From assembly GCA_949775045.1 (NCBI GenBank), contig OX459101.1, positions 14,878,942 to 14,942,941 on the forward strand: a DNA stretch of 64,000 bases, written 5' to 3'. The translations under genes and the position numbers were made by a program. Numbering within the stretch: the first letter of the stretch is position 1; each line of letters begins with the position of its first letter. Source of the DNA: Metridium senile (Eukaryota; Cnidaria; Anthozoa; Actiniaria; Metridiidae). Shown one piece after another: positions 23,829 through 34,436 of this stretch. Below the pieces are notes generated by a model, which saw only the letters and a program-made list of their open reading frames with translations, was not told the origin of the DNA and did no database searches.

Positions 23829-24085
23829 ATAGACTTAGCACATCAGCTTTTTAAATGATTTTATACCCGGTAAACCAAATTGAATCTCTACCGAAAGAAA
23901 ATCTACAAAAAAGCAGCTTCCTTTGACGTCATGTCAAAAATGATTTCATGGATTAGGATTATCGGGATACCTTTCGGCTACAAACTCCTTTTAAATTGTT
24001 ATCTCTTTTTTTCAAATTTCAAAAAATCGAAAACATTGGGAGTATATTGTATGGCAATGATTTCTTTTACAACCTTTCTTACAAT
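23829..24085. repeat. Second copy of the 20040-20220 block
   Basis: Same motif order as the promoter-side block of the secreted-protein gene, with insertions. It may mark a lost or unseen duplicate of that gene. Confidence 0.6.
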
Positions 24086-24095
24086 AAAATAGATA

Positions 24096-24332
24096 TACAC
24101 CTACTTGCAATAAGGTTGTCATACAAAAATATACATTTGTTATAAAGAAAATAGAACATTAGGATTTAGTACGATAGGAATTGATTAAAAGACAAAAAAA
24201 GATCACTCAAGCTGAACTCTCTCTTTTGTCTTTTAATTAATTCCTTAATCTTTCGCACTAAATCACAAATGTTTTATTTTCTTTGTAACAAATGTTCTAT
24301 TTTGTATGACAACCTTACTGCAAGTAGGTGTA
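24096..24332. mobile_element. Palindromic MITE, TACACCTACTTGC
   Basis: Long inverted arms with TACACCTACTTGCAATAAGG at the left and its complement at the right. The centre AATTGATTAAAAGACAAAA pairs with TTTTGTCTTTTAATTAATT. Sister of 3191-3352. Confidence 0.85.
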
Positions 24333-24469
24333 TACACATTCCTTACATTCTAAAATTAACCATCGACTTGAGCAACCTTTTTAAAATTGATGTATACCCA
24401 TAATTCAAATGGAAACTAGGGAGTAAACTAGTATAGGCTGCGGTTGTGTTTGATATCAACGATAGGTAA

Positions 24470-24765
24470 TACACCTATTTCAATAATCCTTGTCGCAATC
24501 AAAGCTACAGTCCACACTCTGAAGACTGCAAAGGATGTCGGTATTTCTTATCTTGTTATCGATTTATTCATAGCATATTTTGGTTGTACGTGTTTGTGTT
24601 ATATGACCATAACAAGTTGTTGTTGTGGTAGATATAAATAAAAATATTTCTTTAAAAACATGCAAGGAGTCACAAATTATTAAGTCCAAGTAACCGACAT
24701 CCTTTGCAGGCTTTAGAGTGTGGACTGTAGCTCCAGCTGCGACAACGACTTTTGAAATAGGTGTA
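24470..24765. mobile_element. MITE, sister of 23077-23359
   Basis: Ends TACACCTATTTCAATAATCC and the complement of TTTTGAAATAGGTGTA. It splits the 4200-4330-like sequence here (GATATCAACGATAGGTAA before it, GAAATTTCTAACACCG after it), which shows it inserted after that segment was duplicated. Confidence 0.85.
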
Positions 24766-24856
24766 TATTGAAATTTCTAACACCGTTAACAAAAGTTAAC
24801 TTAACTTTACTGACGTTTTGAGCTTTAGCCCTTCGTTGGAGCCAAGCATACCAGTA

Positions 24857-26298
24857 CAGTGGAACCCCGTTAATCCGGCCATCGAAGGGACAGCCGTGTT
24901 AACGAGGTGGCCGTATAACAGCATAACGCACCTTACCGTGGCCACCCAATTAAAGTTTTGTACAAGTTAGTTTAGCGTTCATAAGTTTCTCTTTTGAAAT
25001 TATTTGCTACACCTTTTCAAATTTAACTCTTTCCTTACTGCGCCTTTAAAAACCAGTCCCTCAGGACTGGTGACTTCAAAAAATTGTAGCTTTCTCGCTT
25101 TGAAAGTCATGGCTCTAATATATAGTTAACTGTGTTGCCTGGTAAGTTCCACAACATCTGACACTTAATTGATCGACTGAGATCCGTATTTATAAACTAC
25201 AGAGTCCTTTGTGTTAAGGTGAACGTTAAAATGTGCGTTTTTGCGCCATAGAACAACCTCGATAAACGTCAGTTTTCACCTCTGATTTTTATACCAATAA
25301 TATCATTTAAAAAGCAAAATTCGGCATTCACAGAACACATTAGCACCAGCTCTTTTGATTTCTTAATTTTTTATGATCTAACATCTCCCACGAGCCGCAC
25401 AACAGCCGTTTCTTTTAGCCTACTAACGCCAAAACGCGTTTCTCCATTTAATAACGAAAAGCATTGTGGGTAATTATGCAAATCATCGACAGCACATGGC
25501 CCAGACCACAATTCTTTATAGATTTTTTATAAGTGCCCAGTCACCCGCTCCAACCGAACAAAAATTGCACCGATTGCCATCTTTATAAGGCGAAAATCAC
25601 CAAAATTGCCTTGGTTGGTTCTGGTATCTACTACAAGACGACCAGGAAAGCGATTTTACTCCAACGACGCCATTGTCAATAGACATAGCTGCTGGCGCTA
25701 TTTTCTTTGTAAAATCGTCTTCCACCTTCGAATTCGTCCAAAAGAGCGTCTCCACCACCTAGAAAAATTTAATGATGCATGACTAGGGGCTCTTGTAGTA
25801 GCAAATGACTGAAAAAAGCACTTAGAAACTGGATTTTAGCTCAATTCAGGGTCGAAGTGTTGACTCGGAATCTGACGAGCTAAAATCCGCAAGGCGTTCC
25901 TAGAACCCTTGAGCCATCGGTAATTCGAAACAGCAACAGTTTCTCTGACAACGCCTTATTTGGAATTGAAATCGATTTTTTTTACTTTTCGCATTAAAAA
26001 CAGTCAAAAATCCAATAATAGTCTCCGTAGGCAAAGAGTTAAACATCCTGAGAGGTTTTTCAGACACTTAGAAACTTCACTCTTGTCTTCGCTTTGAACA
26101 TTTCAAAGTGTTTACCGTTTGACACTCGGCGTGTCTTTTATATTAAGGTCAAATTATCGCTTTCTGATTGGTTAGCTTGTACAAAGGTGGCCACGGTAAG
26201 GTGTGTGTATGGGCATGCATTTCGTCGGGACCTAAAAAACTGGCCGCAATAACGGGGTGGCCGTATTAAGCGGTTGGCCGTAAGGCGGGGTTCCACTG
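24857..26298. mobile_element. pogo/Tigger-like non-autonomous element
   Basis: Terminal repeats CAGTGGAACCCCGTTAATCC and the complement of GGCGGGGTTCCACTG, flanked by TA on each side (24855-24856, 26299-26300). Subterminal GGTGGCCGTAT and GGCCACGGTAAGGTG motifs are also inverted. CAGTGGAACC-type ends with TA duplication are known from the pogo/Tigger branch. Most of its length is a second element at 25027-26038. No transposase is seen. Confidence 0.75.
25027..26038. mobile_element. piggyBac-type element nested in the pogo-like element
   Basis: TTAA flanks at 25023-25026 and 26039-26042. The ends are CTCTTTCCTTACTG and, inverted, CTCTTTGCCTACGGAGAC, an imperfect terminal repeat. The 1,012-bp interior contains no readable transposase. 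TTAA duplication is the hallmark of piggyBac insertion. Confidence 0.65.
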
Positions 26299-26429
26299 TA
26301 ATTCATTCCATTGCAGAATGACCTATCGCATTATGCAACCTTAAAATAGATGTATTCCTATAATTCGTACAGTTCGTACCTATCCCCTTAAACAACCTTT
26401 TTGAACTAACGATAGTAAAGCAATTAATA

Positions 26430-26571
26430 TAGTACAAATATATATCAAAGCGTGAAACAAAAATAGCACTATATAGTGATATTTTATGCTAATTCTATTT
26501 TTCTATTGTTTATTTAACAATAATTAGTACTAATTAGTACTACTTGTTTCACGGGTATATTATTTGTACTC
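26430..26571. mobile_element. TAGTACAAATAT MITE
   Basis: Relative of the outer element at 3370-3788: AGTACAAATATATA...GCGTGAAAC at the left, GTTTCACGGGTAT...TATTTGTACTCT at the right, with ATTAGTACTAATTAGTAC inside. Confidence 0.65.
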
Positions 26572-27130
26572 TTATAGGCTACGTTTACACGGGACCGGAC
26601 GAATTTTTGACCGGTCCAAAAAACATCCGATTACGGGTTCCGTTCACACGGGATCGCGCTAAACGTGCAATAATTTGGACACCTTACCGATTAAATATTC
26701 GTCTGAACAGGACGAAAATATTGTTCGGTTCCGTGTAAACAGCATGTCCAGGACGATTTTTTGACCGGTACCGGACGATTTTTTTCCGGTCAAAAGATCG
26801 ATCAGGACATCCCCTTCACACGGAACCGATCAATATTTTCGTTTTGTTTAGACGAGACCAACAGAACCAGGCAATTATAAGGTTTGTCAGTGATTTTAAT
26901 AATAATAATAATTTATTTCTTAAGCGCATTCCATAATATCACCTCCACGGTGGTTTTTTGGTTTATTTGCTGTAGTATTTCAGCTATGTGGCTCATATTA
27001 TTATTCATTTGGCCTAGAGTAGCGGTCAAATCATTATTTGTTATGTTGTCTGCTCTAGAAGAGCTGGCAGTATTGCTCACGGCTGATTTCGGTTGTACTT
27101 TCTCCAGTTATTTCTGCAAAAACAAAATAT
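26572..27130. other. Repeat-like stretch (GTTTACACGG motif; AAT run)
   Basis: 26575-26850 has TACGTTTACACGGGACCGGA and several GACGATTTTTTGACCGG-type and TTCCGTGTAAAC-type motifs in both orientations, as in non-autonomous DNA elements. 26898-26930 (AATAATAATAATTTATTTCT, AAGCGCATTCC) looks like the reverse of a LINE 3' tail. Borders are not resolved. Confidence 0.4.
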
Positions 27131-27929
27131 AACAAACAAGGAGAAATATTCCACAAATATATCAGTTAACTATCTTACCTTTCATCCCAAGTATGATAAA
27201 GATGTTTCCGTTCAAGGATGGCGAGGATTAAGGAGAGGAAAGACAGTGTTTTGAAAAAAAAAAACAAAACAAAACAAAACACTCATGTAGCTTTGAACTG
27301 TACGGCAAGAACGCCTACACTGATCGACAATGCGCATGCGCATCTCGTGTGACTCCGTAGTTACGTAGACTGATGACATGATAGAATCTGTCCCTAAGAT
27401 CAACTGTCCCTAGCTACTGCATGGTCATCTCTCCATAAGAGCCAGAAAAAGGGCACGAGTAAACCCTGGGTCTTGTTTCTAGTGTCAAGGATAACAGGCT
27501 TTACGTTCCCGAAGATCTGCCGACAAACCTCCGACTATCGAGGCATTAGATCTCGAGGACATTCCGAATGGTAGCAACCGTCCACGAGAAATCACGGTAG
27601 CATCAGATTTTATTCAGGGTACGTGATTCCGGGAGATGATTGATGCCTGAATGATGTTGAAACTAGCGTTAACTGACAACTGAAAAACAGCCTAGAAAAT
27701 TAAATTTTAAATTTTAACCGTTTAATGAAAAATAAAACTTACTTGACATTAGAGATAGTACTGCTTTTTTAGACTATACTTCAAATTCCCCTTCTGTTCG
27801 ATATTTCATTTTCCCCCGCGCACCACAGGTATCCCAACTACCGTCTAACTGACAAGTCAAACTGACATCTAACAACTGACAAATGACGGAAATTTTCACT
27901 GACAACTGACATGTAGACCCCACCTGAAT
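27131..27929. other. Stretch with AACTGACAACTGAC motifs, no gene
   Basis: At 27670-27690 and 27844-27911 the motif ACTGACAACTGACA and variants recur. The complementary TGTCAGTTGTCAG motif recurs at 63640-63740. An A/CAAAA run lies at 27255-27281. The 63-codon minus ORF spanning that run is not supported. Confidence 0.4.
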
Positions 27930-28664
27930 CTCAATGATAGACTATCTCAGTTTGATGTAAATATTCAAAAGGTTTTTGATGCTGCATACTTAATTCAAGT
28001 AAAATTGCCAACATGCAGTTGATCGTTTCTGATTGGTTCTGCAATTGCGGATTTTTGATATATACCTAATTGTAAGAACGTTGTCACATGAATAAAGAAC
28101 ATAAGTAGTTTAGTAAGAAAGGAAAAACAAAGGGGAAAAGAATTACGATTAAGTGATCTTGGTTTTTTTTATATTGACACACACACACACTAAATTACAA
28201 AGAATAAGGGCCTGTTTACATGGAGATAGGGTCACTCTCTTAGAAGGGTCACCCTACTGGTAGGGTAATTTATTTTTTATTTTTTATAATATTTAAACAG
28301 GTTACCCAATTCAGCATGGCTGGTTTAAATGGGGACCTGTATAACTAAATCTAACAAATATGGTAACTCAATAGGAAAAGGAGAAAACGAAAACAAATTA
28401 CAAAGATTTGAAGTAGCATTTTAATGCCGTTTTGAATTTTGAAAAATTAGTTTCGTTTCTAATTTTGGCGGGCAGGAGATTCCACGTTTTGGTAACCCTC
28501 CTCTATTGTTTTTCAATACAACGCAAAAAATTGTACTCCTATTTAAAAATAGCTTTCGCAGCTGAAGCTACAACCCACAGTCTAAAACCTGCACTTATCT
28601 ACTATTTTTAACTATTTCAATGATTTTTTAAAAATTAATGAAAAATTAGCTTTTTTAGGTATAT
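27930..28664. repeat. Downstream flank of the intact sulfotransferase (duplicate of 4440-5069)
   Basis: Similar to 4440-5069 but with about 300 bp of extra sequence around 28180-28500, which starts AAGGGCCTGTTTACATGGAG. It carries the same MITE half-sites (TATACCTAATTGTAAGAACG near 28062; GAAGCTACAACCCACAGTCT near 28564). Confidence 0.6.
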
Positions 28665-29963
28665 TTAAGAGTATGAGGTCAAAAACGACTTCAGTTCCAA
28701 TTGTCTTTTGTCCGGCAAATCCTGAAATTCTTCAATTGTTGGAAAACCTGATTTTTGTAAAACAAAATTGACTTCTGTAAGTTGCTGAGTGTTGAACTCC
28801 CGCATCTTGGTTTTCGATAGCTTTTCTCTTGCTATATGTGATCCTCTGTGAGAATCCTTCTCAAGAGCCTTGACAGCTCTGCTGGTATACTGCTTTGGAA
28901 TGTCTAGAAAGGCGAACATCTCGGAAGTTGTGCGTTCGGGATGTTTCAAAAGATCTTCGTATTTGATCGGGTAGATATTTATGCCTTCATGCTTAGATTC
29001 AATATAGCAAGCGATATTGAAAACCCAGGCCAAAGTTGTGAAACCACACACACTTAGACCTTTCAGAATTTGATCTATGTTGATTGACTGGTATTCGCTT
29101 GTGTCTGGTATTGACATGTAAAATTTCCAGAGCCCAAGTGCAAATGGCTGACCATGGAAAATGGACAAATACGAACAAATGGTTTGTTTCGGGTGACGGT
29201 ACATGTACACGTGCTTGATGTACTTGCAGCAGGTATTAATCTTTTTGATCAGCTGGGGACTTGTCGGCCGTGTTTTAATAACAATCCTGTCTATGTCCTT
29301 TTTGTTGTTGTTGCTCTTACACTGTACTCGCACTATGCTTTGAAGAATCTCACCTACTTGCTCGTCATTTATCTTTCCCATCTTATGGTCTAGTAATGGT
29401 TGTAGTAAAGCATCCGGTTCTGCAATCACAATTGTATTTGGAATGGCTTCAAACATCTGAGCAAGGATTGTTGAGCCACAGCGACCCGTGTGCCACACCA
29501 GTACAGTTTGTGCTCTTGGATCGCCTATTTCTTCTGCAAGCCTGTGAAACGATCTGATTGGCATTACAACGATGTGTGTAGCAAATCTAAACTGTGTGAC
29601 ATAAAAGAAGGGGCTTACTTCAGAGCTGTAAACATCCACTTCTGGAGGAAGAACAGCAAAGCATGCCTGTTCTGGTGTTACAGTCAGCAAAGTAATATTG
29701 TCGTGACAAACAACATTAGGATGGACATATTCAGAATGAAAAAGAAGATACTGTTCTAGCGAAGAAGGTCGGGGGTCTACGTACTTGGCTCTGAAGCTAA
29801 TTTTTAGGATCTGTGCAGAGGATTGATAGTTAGTGCTTGCCTTAAGTTTTTCTTCTTTCCAACCAAAAGCAAATGAGTAACCAAGAGTTGCAGAGATTAG
29901 TATATTAACGATGTACATCAACCCTTGTAGACTTTTGAGGACAATTACCTTCGCCATCGCCAT
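28665..29963 (-). CDS. Sulfotransferase-like, membrane-anchored protein (432 aa)
   Basis: One uninterrupted coding exon. The frame is open further upstream, but TTTTCCAG lies right before AAAA-ATG, as in the paralog, so I start at the ATG at 29963 (MAMAKVIVLK) and infer an intron in the 5'UTR. Residues about 5-35 form one hydrophobic anchor, suggesting a type II Golgi protein. The PAPS-binding signature of P-loop sulfotransferases is visible: HTGRCGSTIL at about 158-167 (5'-phosphosulfate loop), YRHPKQTICS at about 255-264 (3'-phosphate site) and YPIKYEDLLKHPERTT at about 331-346. The expected reaction is sulfate transfer from PAPS; the acceptor (glycan, lipid or small molecule) is unknown. 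A stop-containing paralog lies at 5070-6368 with parallel flanks. I recognise no named subfamily. Confidence 0.85.
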   Translation of the reverse strand: MAMAKVIVLKSLQGLMYIVNILISATLGYSFAFGWKEEKLKASTNYQSSAQILKISFRAKYVDPRPSSLEQYLLFHSEYVHPNVVCHDNITLLTVTPEQACFAVLPPEVDVYSSEVSPFFYVTQFRFATHIVVMPIRSFHRLAEEIGDPRAQTVLVWHTGRCGSTILAQMFEAIPNTIVIAEPDALLQPLLDHKMGKINDEQVGEILQSIVRVQCKSNNNKKDIDRIVIKTRPTSPQLIKKINTCCKYIKHVYMYRHPKQTICSYLSIFHGQPFALGLWKFYMSIPDTSEYQSINIDQILKGLSVCGFTTLAWVFNIACYIESKHEGINIYPIKYEDLLKHPERTTSEMFAFLDIPKQYTSRAVKALEKDSHRGSHIAREKLSKTKMREFNTQQLTEVNFVLQKSGFPTIEEFQDLPDKRQLELKSFLTSYS

Positions 29964-29967
29964 TTTT

Positions 29968-30740
29968 CTGGAAAACAATTATGAAAATTTTATAATGAAG
30001 TAAAAGTCATCAACCTTTTTTAGATTATTTAATCCGACGTTTCGAGCTAGGCGCTCAGCTTCAGGAATGTTACAGAATGTTTGATATCGTCATTATAATG
30101 GCCAAAAGTCTAATAAAAAAAAATTGGTTTATTTATAAGAATAAAAAAAACTAGAAAGCACATCTATAATTATCTACTTGATTGTGTGTTTGTTTGTTTT
30201 TATAACTGAAACAAAACATTATATTTCCGTCAATAAATTCAACCTGTATTTGTTTAAGATTGATCGAGTTGAATTGCAAAAAAAAAAATTCACTTTTTCA
30301 CTATGGAATTATCTTCATATTGCAAGGCTAAACTGAAATAAAGATTATTGCCACTTTTAAGCGCTATTTTCTTTGGTGTTTGTTTTCATCAAATTTATTT
30401 TTTGACTTCCAACTTTACAGTTTGTTGAAGGTGTCGTATTTTCAAAACAATGTCTCTGATTTATGTCGTCCTTGTATGTCATTGCCCTGTAGGCTTCAGG
30501 GTTAACATGTTAACAGAAAGGTCTTTTTACATTTTGATAGACGTTTTTAGTAATTGTAGTAGTCTACAGAAAAACTTTTATTATTATAAAATGTGTAGGT
30601 TGTCAATCAAAAACCATGTATCTACCGATGATATAGTGCATGGCTTTTTTGAGCGAATCAACCAATCAGAGCTTGCGTACTATCCAAGCTATATTATAAA
30701 TATAACTAGACATCAAATAAGAAATATTACACAGGATATG
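29968..30740. other. Upstream of the sulfotransferase; AT-rich, no gene
   Basis: The first ~60 bp resemble the region upstream of the paralog (GAAAACAATTATGAAAATTT), i.e. the 5'UTR intron. CCGACGTTTCGAGC near 30043 is a repeat-like motif. No first exon or promoter could be identified. Confidence 0.4.
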
Positions 30741-31483
30741 AATCCATTTTGTAATCATAAGCAAATCCTGCAATCTGATTGGCTAAAAAACACTATTTCG
30801 GATCATTAATAGCATCATTTTGAAATGTTGCATCATTTTTAAAAACAACCAATCACAAGACAGAAAATGTCACTTTTTAACCAATCACAACAAAGAATCA
30901 AAGAAGCCATTTTGATGGAGAAAAGTTTTTTGGGGGGATCGATATTAGAAACACTTTTGGAAAAGAAAAGTCGTCAAACACAATTAACAAGACTTTTTCC
31001 TGATGTGGAATTGTAGATAGCGAAGGATTCAGCGTGGAATTCAACGCTATCAGAGCTGAATTCAATGAAAAATCAGGTATCCCGCACAAATAATTTTTTT
31101 TTGTCTTATATTCGCTTGATTTTCTTAGCATATGATACTACAAAACAAACAAAAAAGAAGATAATTTCCTAAAGAATATAAATGCAAATAGCTAACTTTG
31201 TTAAAAAGCGTGTTTTGCTTTAAATATGACCGCAGTCTGAAAAGCTGAATTCAATGAAAAACCAGGAAGCCCGCGCTTTGTTTTGCTTTTCCTTGCTTTT
31301 TGGTTGCTGTTTTTGACAACATTTTTATTTCAAAAGCTGTTTTCCTCAATGAATTACAATTTCCCTAAACAAACGGACGAATATTGCGAATTACCAAACT
31401 TTCAATTCGACTTTCTGAAAGGTTTGAAAACGCAAGAAAAACCACTAACATTAACATTTGGCATCAATAAGGCGATAATTTTT
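30741..31483. other. Repeat-like stretch with CCAATCA boxes
   Basis: CAAATCCTGCAATCTGATTG at about 30763 also occurs at about 11262 in the foldback. AACCAATCACAA repeats follow at 30848 and 30879. GAATTCAATGAAAAAYCAGG recurs at 31059 and 31246. No gene is supported. Confidence 0.4.
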
Positions 31484-33960
31484 GACAAATGTAGGTTTTC
31501 ACATTATTTTCCGTACATTCTTGAAAAAGAAAAATCGACCAAACAAGTCATTTTAACTTCAAAGACTATAGAGGCAAATGGTTAACTTGATAATAGACGA
31601 GTTTTAATTTGCTTTAAAAAAGAGCAATTTTTATCCTTTGACTCGGAAAAGTGATCATTTTCGTTCGCTTCGCTTGCTTTAGTTCCATTCGCTGTTTTCA
31701 CGACTTGAACGGCAATTTTTCAATCAAAGACAACATTTTTAAATAAAATAAACAGCAAGACAATTTCAAAACAGATATCAATGAGCTTTATTTTCAAATT
31801 CACGGGAAGTTTATTGCAAACTTCAACCCTAAAGTTTACACTAAATTGAATTACAAACATAAACCAGAAACAACCGAATAGCTAATGGTTTGTGATTCAA
31901 AAACTCGCAGCTTTGAACATGTTCATTACAGTACTAGCTTCAGTCTATGACTTTTACCTTTAGAAAGTAGAAGTTAAAAGTTTGAGATTTTTACTCATCG
32001 ATCTTTCTGATGAAAGTAAGCGAAAACTTTACTAAAATTGATTTGTATTATTTTAGCCGTTTCTTAAAAACTTAACTGACATCGTTTTAACTGACATCGT
32101 TTAAAAGAAAAAACCATACCTAACCATGATTTGTAGCCATCTGTCGGCTTTAGAGAGGATTTTCTGGCGGTTAAACTTTCATAAAACAACATCTTCAGTT
32201 TGTATTTTCCTTCGTCGTTGCATTGTAGCTGAATCCATTGACGATCCATTGCCGAATTTCACGTGTAAAGTCCTTGACTTCTTTATTTATAGCTTTAGTA
32301 AAGAACTATGTTTAGATTTGTATATATGTGCTCCCTAACAGACTTGAATTGATCAGCAAAAAGCAAGTACTTTATCACCACGAGGTTGATTGAAATGGTA
32401 CGTTTGACTCCCGGTTATTTGTCGTTCAACAGATTTTTTTTCGCTTTCTTATTGGCTAAGCATACGCTGAGATACAAAATGGCTTTTTAGTCGCGCGTAA
32501 TAAAATTCACTTTTGTTAAAATAAATTTCACATTACGATAAAAACCGTGTCGGTATGGGATTCAAGAAAAATTCATTGGATGACTCGGGAATTCCACTTT
32601 GAATTTCACTCGAAAAAACGATATCGCACTCATCGCTCCGCGATTCGTGCGATATCGTTTTTCTCGTGAAATTCAACGTGGAATTCCCTCGTCATCCAAT
32701 GAATTTTTCTATAGAATCCCATATCACATTAGAAACTCGCGCGCTGATTGGCTGAAACGCAAACCGGATGAGAGGGTATTCAGAGTGATATTCAACGCTC
32801 AGAAAGCTGAATACCACGATATATAGGGATCCCGCTCGATAAATTTTTGATAAATGTAGGTTTTCTCATTATTTTCCGTACATGAAAAAGATAAATCAAC
32901 CAAGCAAGTAGTATAGAGGCAAATGATTAACTTGCTAATAGACGAATTTTGCATTAAAAAGAAGAAATCTTTTTCCTGCGACTATAGCTCGGCATGAAAA
33001 GCGATCATTTTCTTTCGCTTCGCTTACTTAGTTTTTAGTCGCTATTTTTCACGACTTGAACGGCAATTTTTCAATCAAAGACAACATTTTTAATCATCAA
33101 ATTACTTTTCTAGAGTTGTGGAACACCAACTAAACAGCCAGACAATTTCAAAACGGGTATTAATGAGCTTTATTTTCAATTTCACGGGTAGTTTGCAAAC
33201 TTAAACCTAAAGTTTACACTAAATTAAAATACAAACATAAGCCAGAAAAAAACTTATAGCTAATTGTTTGTGATTCAAAAACTCTAAGCTTTGAAAATAT
33301 TTATTGCAGTCCTAGTTTCAGTGTAAAAGTTTGAGAATTTTACTCATCTTCGGCGTTTTTGATTGAAATGAAGCAAACACTTTACTAAAAAAAGATTTGT
33401 AATGTTTTAGCCTTTTCTTCAAAACTTAGTTTTAACTGAAATCGTTTAAAAGAAAAAAACATACCTAATCATGCATGATTTGTAGCCAACAGTCGGCTTT
33501 TGAGAGGATTTTGTTGTCGGTTTAACTTTCATGAAACAACATCTTCAGTTTGTTTTTTCCTTCGTCGTCGCATTGTAGCTGAATCCATTGCCAATCCATT
33601 CCGAATTTCAAGTGTAAAGTCCTTACTTCTTCATTGATAGCTTTAGTAGAGAACTCTGTTTAGATTTGTATATATGTGCTTCCTAACAGACTTGAATTGA
33701 TCATCGAAAAACAAGTAATTTTATCACCACAAGGTTGATTGAAATGATGGTACGTTTCACTCATTCGTCGTTCAGCAGATTTCTTTTCGCTTTCTCATTG
33801 GCTAAGCGCACGCTGAGCTACAAAATGGCTTTTTAGTCGCGCGTAATAAAATTTACTTTTGTTAAAAAAAACTTCACATTACAATAAAAACCATGTCGGT
33901 ATGGGATTCAAGGAAAATTCATTTTTGGACTCGTCCTCCAATGAATTTACCTATAGTATC
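31484..33960. repeat. Tandem duplication, unit about 1.35 kb
   Basis: Blocks in the first unit recur in order about 1.35 kb later: AAATGTAGGTTTTC (31489, 32850), GACTTGAACGGCAATTTTTC (31703, 33054), AATGAGCTTTATTTTCAA (31780, 33161), AACAACATCTTCAGTTTGT (32184, 33537) and CTTTAGTAAAGAACT-like sequence. Indels and substitutions mark it as old. Open frames within it are short and not conserved between units. Confidence 0.8.
32551..32729. repeat. Near-perfect hairpin inside the first duplication unit
   Basis: The arms ATTCATTGGATGACTCGGGA, GGAATTCCACTTTGAATTTC and AACGATATCGCAC fold on their complements around a ~25-bp loop. The second unit keeps only an outer stub (ATTCATTTTTGGACTCGTCC), so the hairpin was lost there or gained here. 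Confidence 0.75.
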
Positions 33961-34436
33961 TTTTTGAAGGACCTGCTTCAGCAAACCAACGATATTTCAC
34001 TAAATGGCTTTAGCGGAAAAAAGACTCAAATCGCATATTTATTTATAAGAGACAGTTTATGGACACTCTTGGCTTCTTGTTTTACTGTGAATTCAGATTT
34101 GGTGAACTTATTTTCTCTATTTAAATAAAGCAACAGCATTTATCAAAGCATAGTTTTTGAATGTTTTTGATTGAAATCTACACACAATGTAAATGTGATG
34201 ACTGCATGATATAAACGGAGAAGAAATTATCAATATCAAGACTATTTGGACACCACAATTCTCTAGTAAATAAAAGTAAAAACTATTGTTTATCTTAATT
34301 TTGTACATTTTTTTCATTTTTATTGTCAACTCGAAAAAAAAACAAAAAAAAAGATTGAGAATTTGTGCATTCGATTTTCCGGGGTAATTTGTTTGAAGTT
34401 TGTTGAAATCCTAACTAAATATTCTTGTATTAAGTA
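33961..34436. other. AT-rich stretch without a recognised feature
   Basis: Short open frames on both strands, no domain and no repeat I recognise. Confidence 0.4.

Noticed and set aside
29964..29978. Upstream ATG adding MFSRK to the sulfotransferase
   Set aside because: The paralog diverges exactly there, and TTTTCCAG in both copies marks an intron end just before the MAMAK/MAK start.
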